This document shows, piece by piece, positions 24,767 to 33,996 of a stretch of DNA of 64,000 bases (positions are counted from its first letter, which is position 1; the number at the start of each line of letters is the position of its first letter). The DNA lies in NCBI GenBank assembly GCA_934359255.1, contig CAKRLG010000005.1:62001-126000 (forward strand). The letters are read 5' to 3'. The DNA comes from an uncultured Ruminococcus sp. (lineage in GTDB: Bacteria; Bacillota; Clostridia; Lachnospirales; Lachnospiraceae). A program made the position numbers and the translations under genes. Below the pieces are notes generated by a model. That model saw only the letters and a list, made by a program, of their open reading frames with translations, searched no databases and was not told where the DNA came from.

Positions 24767-25894
24767 TCAGGCAGCTCCGTCCGTCTCTGTCGTTGTCTGG
24801 TCATCCTGTGAATCTGTGGCAGTGTCTGCTGCAGACCCCTGTTCTCCTGCCTGTATACGATTATAGACAGTTTTAGCATCCTCGATATGGTATGGCTCAG
24901 TGGAAGGTCCTCCCGGGGCTCCTGCGGTCACCAGGATGTATTCTACATCGTCTACTTTGGCGAGACTCGCCAGGCACTGTCCTGCTTCGCCGGTATATCC
25001 GGTCTTACCACCTTCGATCTCTCCGCCATTTACCTCCGGCGAATCCATCTTCTTGAACATCGTACTCAGAAAATGCAGACCTTCCGGTGCGGATGCTGTA
25101 GCACTCGTCGTATATTCCGAGGTACAGTAGATCTGCCGGAATGTATCATTCTGCAGTGCATAGCTTAACAACTTGGTCAGATCACGCACTGTTGTATAAT
25201 GATTTTCATCATGCAATCCGGTACAAGTCACAAAATGCGTACTGTCCATGCCCAGTTCTGCCGCTTTTTCATTCATCTTTGCCACAAAGTTTTCCTCGGA
25301 GCCAAACAGATGCTGAGCCAGTCCCACGCAGCACTCCGCGCCGGAAGGAAGCATCACGCCATAAAGGATATCGATTGCCTTTACCTCATCTCCTGCTCCG
25401 AAGCCTGCCAGAGAAGCTCCTTCGGTGTATAATCGGTCATAAGTATCCCGGTCGACCGTGATCGTCTCATTCAGATCCGACAGATTTTCCAGACCCACAA
25501 CCGCTGTCATGATCTTTGTCATGGATGCCGGGTAAATCTTTGCATCTGCATCTTTTTCTGCCACCACTTCGCCGTCAGAAAGCCTTACCAGAATCCCGGA
25601 CCGGCTGTTAATATCGCTGATGTCGACCGATGGTATCGGTTCGGGCGTCGGTGTCGGTTCGGCTGTCGGCTCCTCTGTGGCCTCCGCTGACGGTACAGCT
25701 TCAACCTCATCTCCCTCTGCTTTTGATGTTCCGCATCCTTTGGAACCGAGCAGAAACAGGATCGCGGTAAAAACAACCGCCACAAGCAGTAATCCACCGC
25801 CAAACATCATTCTCTGTTTCCGTCTTTTCTGACGCATTCTTTCTTTTTTTGTCATTCTCTTTTTTGCCATAGTCTTTTCCATGCCAAAAGGCAT
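24767..25894 (-). CDS. D-alanyl-D-alanine carboxypeptidase, S11 family
   Basis: It trims the terminal D-Ala of peptidoglycan stems. The 375-residue protein has a lysine/arginine-rich N-terminus, one membrane segment (about residues 31-49), a Pro/Thr/Glu linker (residues 60-90), then the serine-protease-like PBP domain. Catalytic motifs are SMTK, SGA (in VMLPSGAECC) and KTG (in GGKTGYTGEAG). The second motif is normally SxN; here Ala replaces Asn, as noted under findings. The first ATG is only one or two bases from GGAGGG, so the ATG four codons on is an alternative start. Its anchor is N-terminal, unlike the C-terminal helix of classical PBP5. Confidence 0.9.
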   Translation of the reverse strand: MPFGMEKTMAKKRMTKKERMRQKRRKQRMMFGGGLLLVAVVFTAILFLLGSKGCGTSKAEGDEVEAVPSAEATEEPTAEPTPTPEPIPSVDISDINSRSGILVRLSDGEVVAEKDADAKIYPASMTKIMTAVVGLENLSDLNETITVDRDTYDRLYTEGASLAGFGAGDEVKAIDILYGVMLPSGAECCVGLAQHLFGSEENFVAKMNEKAAELGMDSTHFVTCTGLHDENHYTTVRDLTKLLSYALQNDTFRQIYCTSEYTTSATASAPEGLHFLSTMFKKMDSPEVNGGEIEGGKTGYTGEAGQCLASLAKVDDVEYILVTAGAPGGPSTEPYHIEDAKTVYNRIQAGEQGSAADTATDSQDDQTTTETDGAA

Positions 25895-25923
25895 GCCCTC
25901 CGTGAATTCTTATGATAAACCTG

Positions 25924-26613
25924 TCAATCTGTCTGTACCTTTTCATCATTTTCCAAACTATACGTTTCTGATTTCTCATCAGCAGAACGATCTGTCTGTT
26001 TCGGTTTTCCTGTCTTTGTTTCCTCTTTTCTGCTGTTCTTCTCCGACATATAGTCCTCGTATACCCAGGCTTCCTGACCCTGATAGCGGATCTTTACCCA
26101 GCCACCGTCCTCACCAAGTTTTTCTACCTGATCTCCCTTGGCAAGTTCACCGATCACACGACTCTGACTGCTTGCCGCATCACGGACATTGACCGGAGAG
26201 GTGCAGGTGATCATATGACCATCTTCCTCTTTCTTTTCTGTTCCGGACGGCGTCCGTGTCGGTGTTGGTGTCGGCGTCGGTGTATGACTCGGTTCCGGTG
26301 TCCCGGAAGGCATCGTCACTCTCTTTTTATCCGTCTTGTTACTGTCTTTTGTATTATCCTGTTTTGTTTTCTTCCCTTTTTCGTCATTTCCGGAAGTTGT
26401 TTTACTGTCTGCCCTTTCCAGATCCGTACTGTCATCGTCTTTTACCTCCGGTGTCTCCCCGTCAAGGTCCACTTTCGGTCCGTTATCCTTTTCCACTTTT
26501 GTCGTTCCGACAGCCAGTACATCGCAGATCACATCCCAGGTTTTACAGCCGGACAGTCCCATGACTCCCGCCAGTATAAATGCCAGCAACACTGCTTTTT
26601 TCTTCATACTCAT
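25924..26613 (-). CDS. Lipoprotein with bacterial SH3 domain
   Basis: A 229-residue secreted lipoprotein. The signal peptide ends in the lipobox LSGC at residues 20-23, giving a lipidated N-terminal Cys. Next is a long, charged, low-complexity linker containing a Pro/Thr stretch (THTPTPTPTPTRTP-like). Then comes an SH3b domain, SPVNVRDAASSQSRVIGELAKGDQVEKLGEDGGWVKIRYQGQEAWVYEDYM (the family core starts at SPVNVRDAAS), which commonly binds cell-wall peptides. The tail is charged. It lies between ndpA and dacA and may help target wall enzymes. The low-complexity linker makes the start and exact length easy to misjudge, but the lipobox supports the annotated ATG. Confidence 0.85.
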   Translation of the reverse strand: MSMKKKAVLLAFILAGVMGLSGCKTWDVICDVLAVGTTKVEKDNGPKVDLDGETPEVKDDDSTDLERADSKTTSGNDEKGKKTKQDNTKDSNKTDKKRVTMPSGTPEPSHTPTPTPTPTRTPSGTEKKEEDGHMITCTSPVNVRDAASSQSRVIGELAKGDQVEKLGEDGGWVKIRYQGQEAWVYEDYMSEKNSRKEETKTGKPKQTDRSADEKSETYSLENDEKVQTD

Positions 26614-26640
26614 AACCCTCTTTGTCTCTTATTTATTGTT

Positions 26641-27654
26641 TTATTTGCTGATAATACTTCCTACATTTTTTATTAATACCGAGATTGTTCCGTCCGGATT
26701 CGTGATAAAATCAACTTTATCTTTATTCTGATACTGTTCCATCGGGATACGGATCTCGATACCGGTATCGGTGATCAAATTCTGTTTTCCGTATTTTCTG
26801 GTCGTCGCCGGATTCTGTGGCTCTACTTCCGTCTCCGTCAGATGATACTTGTCCAGTTTTTCAATCACCTGTTCCTTCATCTCTTCCTGTTCTTTGAAAA
26901 TCTTATCGATCAATACCGGCACAGCGAAGCCCCCATCTTCTTCCAGAGCCTGATTGATGATACTTTTTGTCTCCATCTGCACCTCAAACTGCTCGGACTC
27001 ATGATAAAATTTTTTCTGCACGTCGTCCACTGCTTTTGCCACGATCGCCAGTTTGGATTTTGGCGACAGAGAACCGTGACACTGCAAAAACAGCTGAGAA
27101 AAATAATTTGTTTTTACTCCGTTGACATCATATTTTTTCTCGATGATCTTCAGATTTTTATCCGTCAGATCAATCAGTGCCGCCTCCGCCAGTTTCTGAT
27201 TTTCTCCCGGCAGAATTGCTTTTTGTTTGATGACAGAATTGCTGTTTCCCCACGGATCAGAGTCCGTCATGTGGGTATAATACGTTTTATAGTTCATCTT
27301 TAACAGAGCCAGAAAACGCTGCTGTTCAACTTCATATTCTACCACCAGAAGATCCGCCGGCGGAATATCAATATTTTTATTCATAACACTGTAAAGCAGT
27401 TCTCCCAGTTTCTGGCTGACCGGGATAAAGTTTTCTTCGCTGTACATCTCCAGTTCTTCCTGCACCTGTGAACCTTCATCAAAAGAACATTTTTTCATAT
27501 CATCGCTCTCTAACAGCCGGAAAATATGCGCCCGCAGAAAATCCCCGAAGTCTGATCCGAAATCAATCACCTGATCGGACAGAACCGGCATTCCCATCGT
27601 AGAATCCATAATATGTATGATCACCTGTCGTAACCGAATATCTTCTTTTTGCAT
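26641..27654 (-). CDS. NdpA/YejK-like nucleoid-associated protein
   Basis: A 337-residue protein of the nucleoid-associated NdpA family. The N-terminal IRLRQVIIHIMDSTMGMPVLSD and the central LVVEYEVEQQRFLALLKMNYK match the family pattern, and the C-terminal VDFITNPDGTISVLIKNVGSI is also typical. In E. coli YejK binds topoisomerases and DNA; a similar partnership is suggested here because topB lies 10 bp upstream. No membrane segment. Confidence 0.85.
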   Translation of the reverse strand: MQKEDIRLRQVIIHIMDSTMGMPVLSDQVIDFGSDFGDFLRAHIFRLLESDDMKKCSFDEGSQVQEELEMYSEENFIPVSQKLGELLYSVMNKNIDIPPADLLVVEYEVEQQRFLALLKMNYKTYYTHMTDSDPWGNSNSVIKQKAILPGENQKLAEAALIDLTDKNLKIIEKKYDVNGVKTNYFSQLFLQCHGSLSPKSKLAIVAKAVDDVQKKFYHESEQFEVQMETKSIINQALEEDGGFAVPVLIDKIFKEQEEMKEQVIEKLDKYHLTETEVEPQNPATTRKYGKQNLITDTGIEIRIPMEQYQNKDKVDFITNPDGTISVLIKNVGSIISK

Positions 27655-27663
27655 CTTTCCCTC

Positions 27664-29856
27664 CTAGTTCAGCCGGATATTCTTCAGTGCATCGGCAAAT
27701 GCGGAATTCACCGGTTCTTTTGCCTCTTTCTGCTGTTTCTTCATATACGCATGCACATCCCGTTTGGATACGCCTCCGCCTTCTTTTTTCCGTCGCTCCT
27801 GGAATTTTGAAAGACGTTCTTTGTGTCCACAGGAGCAGACAAACATACTGTCATCCCCTTTTCCGATCATTTCCATCCGTTTGTGGCAGATCGGACATCT
27901 GGCGTTCGTTGTGCGGGATACAGTTTCCCGGTATCCGCAGGCACGATCCTGGCACACCAGAAGTTTCGCATTCTTTCCGTTGACGGCAAGTAATCGTTTT
28001 CCGCAGTTCGGGCATTTTTTATTTGTCATATTTTCATGGCGGAAGGTTCCTTCTTCCCTGCGGATCTCCTGCAGCAGTTCTTGTGTATAGCCGCGGATCT
28101 CACTCATAAATGCACGATCATCCAGCTCTCCTTTTGCGACTTTTGAAAGCTTCATCTCCCATTCTGCGGTCAGTTCCGGTTTCTTCAGATCCTCCGGCAC
28201 TAACTCCAGAAGCTGTTTTGCCTTAGATGTAATATGAATCTCATTTCCTTTCTTTTCCAGCAAAAAGGTGTGAAATAATTTCTCGATAATATCCGCTCTC
28301 GTGGCAACCGTTCCCAGTCCTCCGGTTTCTCCTATGGTTTTTACCATCTCACGGTCTTTGTTCTCCATGTATTTTACCGGATTTTCCATTGCCGAAAGCA
28401 GAGTTGCCTCAGTAAATCGTGGCGGCGGCGTGGTTTTCCCTTCCCGGATATCCACCTGCACCTGTTTAAACTCCATACCCTGACTGATTTTCGGAAGGGT
28501 CTGATCTTTCATATCACGGGAAGATTCATCCTCATCCTCACTGTTCATCTCCTGTACCTGCCGGAATCCTTCGTCTATCATGACCTTTCCTCTGGCAACG
28601 AACTGTTCTCCTCCACTCTCTGCATAAATAACTGTCTCTTCGTATCTGCAGGGTGGACAGAACGCGCTTAAAAAGCGGCGCACCACAAGATCATAGATTT
28701 TCCGTTCCTCATTTGTCATATGTGTCAGATCCACAAACTGTTCTGTCGGAATGATAGCATGATGATCAGATACTTTTTTATTGTCCACAAAAGACCATTT
28801 TTTCGTCTCCGGGCGCTGTGCTTTTACTGCCAGTGCCATCTTTCGGTATGGACCGACCGCACAGGCATCCAGACGCTCGGATAAGGTACCCACGACATCT
28901 GAAGTCAGATACCGGGAGTCTGTTCTTGGATAGGTAAGTACTTTATGATTTTCATAGAGACGCTGCATTATATTCAAAGTTTCTTTTGCGGACAATCCAA
29001 ACCGTTTGTTCGCATCCCTCTGCAGTTCGGTCAGATCATAAAGCAACGGCGGATAAACTTTTTTCTCTTTCTTTTCTGTCTTCCTGATGATCAGACTGTG
29101 CTTCTCACATTTCTTTTTTATCTCCTGGGCACGCTCTTTCTGATAGGTGCGAAGGCTGCCTGTTTTTCCTTCTTTCCAGGTAAAGGTAATACCGTCTGCT
29201 TTTGCTGTGATCATATAATAACTTTCCGGTACAAACCGTCGGATCTCATTTTCTCTCACCTGGATCATCGCAAGCGTAGGAGTCTGTACCCGACCACAGG
29301 ATAGCTGTGCGTTATATTTACAGGTCAGAGCTCTGGTGGCGTTGATTCCGACCAGCCAGTCCGCTTCTGCGCGAGACACCGCCGCCCGGTATAAGGGATC
29401 GTACTCTTTGCTGCTTTTCAGATGAGCAAAACCATCCCGGATCGCCTTGTCTGTTACAGAGGACACCCACAGTCTCCGGCACGGTTTCTGGTTTCTTGCT
29501 TCTTTTAGGATCCAGCGTGCCACCAGTTCTCCCTCTCTTCCGGCATCCGTAGCGATCACGATTTCTTTGACATCCTGTCGCTGTACCAGTTTTTTCACCG
29601 TCTGGAACTGTTTTGCCGTCTGTCGGATCACTTCCGTTTCCAGTTTTTTCGGCATAATCGGAAGTTCTTCCATCTTCCATTCTTTATATTTTTTATCGTA
29701 TCCTTCCGGGTCTTTTAAAGTGACCAGATGTCCCAGTCCCCAGGTAACGATATAATCCTTTCCTTCCAAAAAACCGTTTCCCTGCGGGGTACAGTGAAGC
29801 ACCCGGCCAATGTCCCTTCCCACAGAAGGTTTTTCTGCCAATACTAAGGTTTTCAT
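27664..29856 (-). CDS. topB: DNA topoisomerase III
   Basis: A type IA topoisomerase that relaxes and decatenates DNA. The 730-residue protein has the TOPRIM domain (VLAEKPSVGRDIGRVL, VIATDAGREGELVARWIL), then the active-site Tyr in TYPRTDSRYLTSDV, and the domain containing ENPVKYMENKDREMVKTIGETGGLG. The C-terminus carries two zinc-binding modules (CPNCGKRLLAVNG ... CQDRACGY and CPICHKRMEMIGKG ... CSCGHKE), as in many Bacillota homologues. It is the first gene of the topB-ndpA-lipoprotein-dacA operon. Confidence 0.95.
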   Translation of the reverse strand: MKTLVLAEKPSVGRDIGRVLHCTPQGNGFLEGKDYIVTWGLGHLVTLKDPEGYDKKYKEWKMEELPIMPKKLETEVIRQTAKQFQTVKKLVQRQDVKEIVIATDAGREGELVARWILKEARNQKPCRRLWVSSVTDKAIRDGFAHLKSSKEYDPLYRAAVSRAEADWLVGINATRALTCKYNAQLSCGRVQTPTLAMIQVRENEIRRFVPESYYMITAKADGITFTWKEGKTGSLRTYQKERAQEIKKKCEKHSLIIRKTEKKEKKVYPPLLYDLTELQRDANKRFGLSAKETLNIMQRLYENHKVLTYPRTDSRYLTSDVVGTLSERLDACAVGPYRKMALAVKAQRPETKKWSFVDNKKVSDHHAIIPTEQFVDLTHMTNEERKIYDLVVRRFLSAFCPPCRYEETVIYAESGGEQFVARGKVMIDEGFRQVQEMNSEDEDESSRDMKDQTLPKISQGMEFKQVQVDIREGKTTPPPRFTEATLLSAMENPVKYMENKDREMVKTIGETGGLGTVATRADIIEKLFHTFLLEKKGNEIHITSKAKQLLELVPEDLKKPELTAEWEMKLSKVAKGELDDRAFMSEIRGYTQELLQEIRREEGTFRHENMTNKKCPNCGKRLLAVNGKNAKLLVCQDRACGYRETVSRTTNARCPICHKRMEMIGKGDDSMFVCSCGHKERLSKFQERRKKEGGGVSKRDVHAYMKKQQKEAKEPVNSAFADALKNIRLN

Positions 29857-30039
29857 TTTTATCCTCGTTTCTGTCTGTTCTCACATCATTCTTATGCTTT
29901 ATTTTTTACTCTGGCATTATAGCATACTCTTTCCCAGATTTCAAAGTCCATCCCCGGTTCCGGTATCCTCTCGCTGTCTTCTGATTTTAACAAGTTTTCC
30001 TGTTTTTTCAAAAAGTTCCATGAAAATGCACAAAAACTC

Positions 30040-30068
30040 TTGCCTTTTTCATATAAATCATATATAAT
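30040..30068 (+). promoter_or_regulatory. Promoter of tRNA-Thr
   Basis: TTGCCT (30040-30045), 17-bp spacer, TATAAT (30063-30068), 21 bp before the tRNA 5' end. Confidence 0.8.
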
Positions 30069-30089
30069 ATCTTTTGTGTTGATTCACAG

Positions 30090-30162
30090 GCTGAAATAGC
30101 TCAGTTGGTAGAGCACTTCACTCGTAATGAAGGGGTCGTGGGTTCAAGTCCCATTTTCAGCT
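30090..30162 (+). tRNA. tRNA-Thr(CGT)
   Basis: All four stems fold: acceptor GCTGAAA/TTTCAGC, D stem GCTC/GAGC with loop AGTTGGTA, anticodon stem CTTCA/TGAAG with loop CTCGTAA, and T stem GTGGG/CCCAT around TTCAAGT. The anticodon CGT (30123-30125) reads ACG threonine codons. CCA is not encoded. A solitary tRNA gene with its own promoter and terminator. Confidence 0.97.
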
Positions 30163-30243
30163 TTTCAGAAGCGTTCGTCATTTGTTTTTCAGATGGTGAA
30201 CGTTTTTTCGTTATATACCTGCTGGAGAGTCACTGATTTTCAA

Positions 30244-30285
30244 GAAAAGGTGATGGAGCTACTCTGTTCCATCACCTTTTCTTTT
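30244..30285. terminator. Bidirectional terminator of tRNA-Thr and aminotransferase
   Basis: A 14-bp stem (GAAAAGGTGATGGA and its complement) with an A/T-rich flank on each side. It lies between the tRNA and the convergent aminotransferase gene. Confidence 0.85.
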
Positions 30286-30307
30286 GCTATATCTTCTCTT
30301 ATTTCTT

Positions 30308-31477
30308 TTACAGTTTTCGGAATGCATCCAGAGAACGTTCTACCTTCTCCGTCTCGATGCAGTAAGCCATACGGAAATAACCCGGGCAGCCGAAGGTATC
30401 CCCAGGTACTAACAGCAGATCCTGTTTCATTGCTCTCTTACAGAATGCAACCGCATCCGGTTCCGGAGCTTTTGGGAACATGTAGAAGGTTCCGCCCGGG
30501 CGTACGATCTCAAATCCCATACCGGTCAGGGCATCATAAAGAATATTTGCATTTTTCTCATATACTGACAGGTCTGCGGTATCGTATAGACAATCTGCCA
30601 CCGCCAGCTGAATCAGGGATGCCGGGCAGTTATGACCGATACCACGGGATATCTGTCCACACATATCTACGATGGTTTCCGCCTCATTACAGCTCGGTGA
30701 CACTGCCACATAACCGATTCTCTCTCCCGGAAGGGACAGTGATTTGCTGAAGGAGTAACAGGTGATGGTATTCGGATAATACTTCGCGATAAACGGTGCG
30801 TCCACACCCTCAAAAACAATCTCACGGTATGGCTCATCTGAGATCAGATAAATCTCATGACCGTATTCTGCTGCTTTTTTCTCCATGATCCGCGCCAGTT
30901 CTCTGACTGTATCGGTTGTATATACAATACCGGACGGATTATTCGGTGTGTTGATCAGAACTGCGGTAACATCGTTTGTCAACATAGTTTCGAATTTTTC
31001 AAAATCAATCTGGAATCCTTTCAGATCCGGCGGAACAACTTTCAGCTTTGCTCCTGTCAGATTGACATACGGGTTGTATTCCGGGAAAAACGGTGCGAAA
31101 GTAAGAATAGAATCTCCCGGAACAGTTACTGCACGGAATGCATGCGCCAGAGCTGCTGCCGCACCGGAGCACATAAAAATATGTTCTTTTTTATATGGCA
31201 GACCGAATCGTTTTTCCAGAGATACCGCTACCGCCTCACGCACACTGTCGATACCGAGACTCGGGCTGTATCCATGAAGGGCTACCGGGCTTTCTGTCTC
31301 CAGCAGTTCGATCATTTTTTTTGTGAATTTTTCCGGAACCGGCACAGACGGATTACCGAGACTATAGTCAAATACATTCTCTTTTCCGATATCTTTTGCC
31401 CGTTCGGTTCCGTAAGTAAACATCTCACGGATTACGGATTTTGCTCCTAACATCTTTTTATATTCCTGTGCAATCAT
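30308..31477 (-). CDS. PLP-dependent aminotransferase, class I/II
   Basis: A fold-type I aminotransferase, 389 residues. The pyridoxal-phosphate Lys lies in CYSFSKSLSLPGERIGYVAV. Other landmarks are YSLGNPSVPVP near the N-terminus, LINTPNNPSGIVYT, and YLISDEPYREIVFEG. The sequence resembles aspartate/aromatic aminotransferases of Clostridia. I do not see the HisC-specific features with enough certainty to call it hisC. It is monocistronic, flanked by a terminator and by the L,D-transpeptidase gene. The substrate is not determined. Confidence 0.85.
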   Translation of the reverse strand: MIAQEYKKMLGAKSVIREMFTYGTERAKDIGKENVFDYSLGNPSVPVPEKFTKKMIELLETESPVALHGYSPSLGIDSVREAVAVSLEKRFGLPYKKEHIFMCSGAAAALAHAFRAVTVPGDSILTFAPFFPEYNPYVNLTGAKLKVVPPDLKGFQIDFEKFETMLTNDVTAVLINTPNNPSGIVYTTDTVRELARIMEKKAAEYGHEIYLISDEPYREIVFEGVDAPFIAKYYPNTITCYSFSKSLSLPGERIGYVAVSPSCNEAETIVDMCGQISRGIGHNCPASLIQLAVADCLYDTADLSVYEKNANILYDALTGMGFEIVRPGGTFYMFPKAPEPDAVAFCKRAMKQDLLLVPGDTFGCPGYFRMAYCIETEKVERSLDAFRKL

Positions 31478-31558
31478 AGTTGGTCTCCTTACTTTCTGTC
31501 CAGGTTTCCGGTCTTTTTTTATTCCCCTTGCTGTTCAGAAACCTGCTTTTCCATATGC

Positions 31559-32998
31559 TTAATATACAATTACCGGTGTTCCCACCGATACTGTCTCGTA
31601 GATAGTTTTTGCAGCTTCCAGCGGAGTGTTGATACATCCGTGGGAGCCATTGGTTTTATAGATATCACCGCCAAAATTATTACCACGGCTCACCAGATCA
31701 TGAATACCGACACCACCGTTAAACGGCATCCAGTAATGAACAAAAGCCGTATATTCCGGTTGTCCATTCTCATCTTTCGGCCCCTTCATGGTGTATTCTG
31801 TGGTCTTCCAGAAGATTGGCCAGCACCCGTTTTTCGGAGTGGCTCTTCCCTCTTTTGATATATCACCGGTAACCACCGGAGTCTCTACCACAAGTTGTCC
31901 GTTTTTGTAGCACCACATCGTCTGCCTGTCGATGCTGATTTCTACATAGACATCACCCAGATCGTTGTCACTGGTTCCCTTTGCCTTGTGGCTGTAAGAA
32001 AGTTCCATCTCCTGCTCTTTTCCTTCAGCCAGTGCTGTTTTCAGATTCTCCAGGGATTTTTCCCGGTCTACCTGCCAGCCGTATTTATTGGTTGCCAGTG
32101 TGATCTGTGCACCGTCGTGAGTTGTAAATTTTCTGGATTTTCCATAGGTATCAATCTGATCCGCAAGCTGCTCAATAAACGCCTTTTCCTTCGATTCATC
32201 AATAGAATAATTGCCGTTTTCGTCCTGTACAAGCCAGGATTTTAACACCTCATGATCAATCGTGGATACGGTACCTTTCACTGTATAAGTCAGTTTTGCA
32301 CCGGTCAGAGAATTCAGCGTATTCATCTGTTCGTTCAGAGATTCATCATTCTGATACACTGCCGGTTTCAGATAACAGTCCTGATCCACCAGGGAAAGTT
32401 CTGTCGTGCCATTATGTATGGCATCCTGTACCAGAGATATAACTTTTTCTTCATCCACCGCATTACCTTCCACTTCCGGGGCTATCCTATACCCATCTGC
32501 TGTTTCCTGTAATGCCGCATCCCGGGGCTGTACCATATTTGCCTCGTTCATAAACGGAAGGCTTTTTAAAATCGGTTCCACCGCATCTTCTTCGTAGGTG
32601 GTATTCGCCGATACTTCATACTTTCCTCCCCGGAACGCATGGAGAATCCACTCCAGTGGTTTTTGATCTGTCAGTAACTGATCCACACCATTGTCATCCA
32701 CATACGTCAGATGAAATTGTGGTCCGGTAACAGTATATGTCTCCCCTTCTTTCGTGGTAATGTTCAGGGTATATTCACTGATTTTTTCCTGCAGAAGCTC
32801 CTTTACTTCCGCAGCTGTCTTACCGCTGCAATCCTGTCCGTTGATCCACGTATCTTTATAAAAATGGATTTTGTAATAATTACTTCTCCATATATACGCT
32901 GCCGCCGCTCCAAGCAACAGGATCAGACAGAGATATACGCCGATGATTACTTTTTTCTGTTTCTTCTTTTTTCTTTTTTTACCCTTCTTTTGTGCCAT
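31559..32998 (-). CDS. L,D-transpeptidase with peptidoglycan-binding domain
   Basis: It forms 3-3 cross-links in peptidoglycan or anchors proteins to it. The 479-residue protein has a short Lys-rich cytoplasmic start and one TM segment (residues about 18-38). The large extracellular region includes VanW/PG_binding_4-type domains, and the C-terminal YkuD domain carries the catalytic HGCINTPLEAAKTIY. GIHDLVSRGNNFGG also fits the YkuD fold. An own promoter lies at 33082-33109, and it seems monocistronic. Confidence 0.93.
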   Translation of the reverse strand: MAQKKGKKRKKKKQKKVIIGVYLCLILLLGAAAAYIWRSNYYKIHFYKDTWINGQDCSGKTAAEVKELLQEKISEYTLNITTKEGETYTVTGPQFHLTYVDDNGVDQLLTDQKPLEWILHAFRGGKYEVSANTTYEEDAVEPILKSLPFMNEANMVQPRDAALQETADGYRIAPEVEGNAVDEEKVISLVQDAIHNGTTELSLVDQDCYLKPAVYQNDESLNEQMNTLNSLTGAKLTYTVKGTVSTIDHEVLKSWLVQDENGNYSIDESKEKAFIEQLADQIDTYGKSRKFTTHDGAQITLATNKYGWQVDREKSLENLKTALAEGKEQEMELSYSHKAKGTSDNDLGDVYVEISIDRQTMWCYKNGQLVVETPVVTGDISKEGRATPKNGCWPIFWKTTEYTMKGPKDENGQPEYTAFVHYWMPFNGGVGIHDLVSRGNNFGGDIYKTNGSHGCINTPLEAAKTIYETVSVGTPVIVY

Positions 32999-33081
32999 AA
33001 TTCCCCTTTATTCTTTTACTCCCTTTCTGTATACACACCGCGCTTTGTCTGCGTTTTGCGAGTATATCCTTTTTCTGGATA

Positions 33082-33109
33082 ATTATATACCATTTATCGA
33101 GGAATACAA
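33082..33109 (-). promoter_or_regulatory. Promoter of the L,D-transpeptidase gene
   Basis: Minus-strand TTGTAT (33104-33109), 16-bp spacer, TATAAT (33082-33087). Confidence 0.7.
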
Positions 33110-33162
33110 TTTCAATTCTCTTAATATTTTTTTACACTTTGTAAAATCTTTACTTTTCCCTT

Positions 33163-33996
33163 TCATCGATGCATATGCACATCCATCTGCGGATACGGAA
33201 TCTGAATGCCCCTCTTATCAAATTCCAGTTTGATCTGTTCATTCATACGCCACTTGGTATTCCAGAATTCTTCTGTTTTTACCCAGGCACGAAGCCCTAA
33301 GATCACTGCACTGTCTCCCAGTTCGTCCACAAAAACCTGCGTTTCTTCCCGATCCAGAAGTTCCGGATCTTTCTCGATCAGTTCCCGGAGAATCTGTTTT
33401 GCCAAAAGCAGGTCGGATTCATAGGAAATTCCTACTTTGATCTCCAGTCTTCTTTTTTCCATCGCCGTTACATTCGTGATACTGTCGTTTGTCAGCACAG
33501 AATTGGGGATCACGATCCGACGACTGTCGATGGTCATCAGCGTGGTGTAATACAGTTCGATCTTCTGTACCGTTCCCTCGGTCTTTTCCCCATTTTCGAT
33601 GATGTAATCGCCAACGGAAAACGGCCGCAGGAACATGATGATCAGTCCGCCTGCAAAGTTGGATAAGCCACCCTGCAGAGCTAAACTGATCGCCACGCCG
33701 GCAGAACCTACAAGCGCAGCCACCGAAGTCTTGTCCACACCGAGATTTCCGGCAATCGTCAGGATCAGGATCAGATGCAGCCCAATCTTAATTCCCGATA
33801 AAAGAAAGCTTTTTGCCGCCTCATCACTTCCGAATTTTACCAGATGTTTCCGCAGGTTTTTGCAGAGCCATCCGATCAGTTTTGTTCCGATAAAATAAAC
33901 GATCAGTGCCAGGATGACTTTCAGCACAAAATCAAGAAGTCCGTCCTGTGGAATACTCCCCTTCCACTGAGCCAGCGTCTTTAATGCATTCGTCAT
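33163..33996 (-). CDS. MscS-type mechanosensitive channel
   Basis: It opens under membrane tension to release osmolytes. The 277-residue protein has three TM segments (about residues 20-42, 63-83, 88-125). The third contains the pore-lining helix VAISLALQGGLSNFAGGL, the equivalent of MscS TM3. The beta domain follows (PFSVGDYIIENGEKTEGTVQKIELYYTT: key elements GDYI and EGTVQKI), then IVIPNSVLTNDSITN and the alpha/beta C-terminal vestibule. Its ATG overlaps the glgB stop by four bases, so the channel is translationally coupled to glycogen branching, an unexpected pairing. Confidence 0.93.
   Translation of the reverse strand: MTNALKTLAQWKGSIPQDGLLDFVLKVILALIVYFIGTKLIGWLCKNLRKHLVKFGSDEAAKSFLLSGIKIGLHLILILTIAGNLGVDKTSVAALVGSAGVAISLALQGGLSNFAGGLIIMFLRPFSVGDYIIENGEKTEGTVQKIELYYTTLMTIDSRRIVIPNSVLTNDSITNVTAMEKRRLEIKVGISYESDLLLAKQILRELIEKDPELLDREETQVFVDELGDSAVILGLRAWVKTEEFWNTKWRMNEQIKLEFDKRGIQIPYPQMDVHMHR

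Noticed and set aside
30308..31477. Calling this aminotransferase HisC
   Set aside because: The PLP motif and general similarity fit class I/II enzymes, but I could not see HisC-specific sequence; context is not histidine-related.
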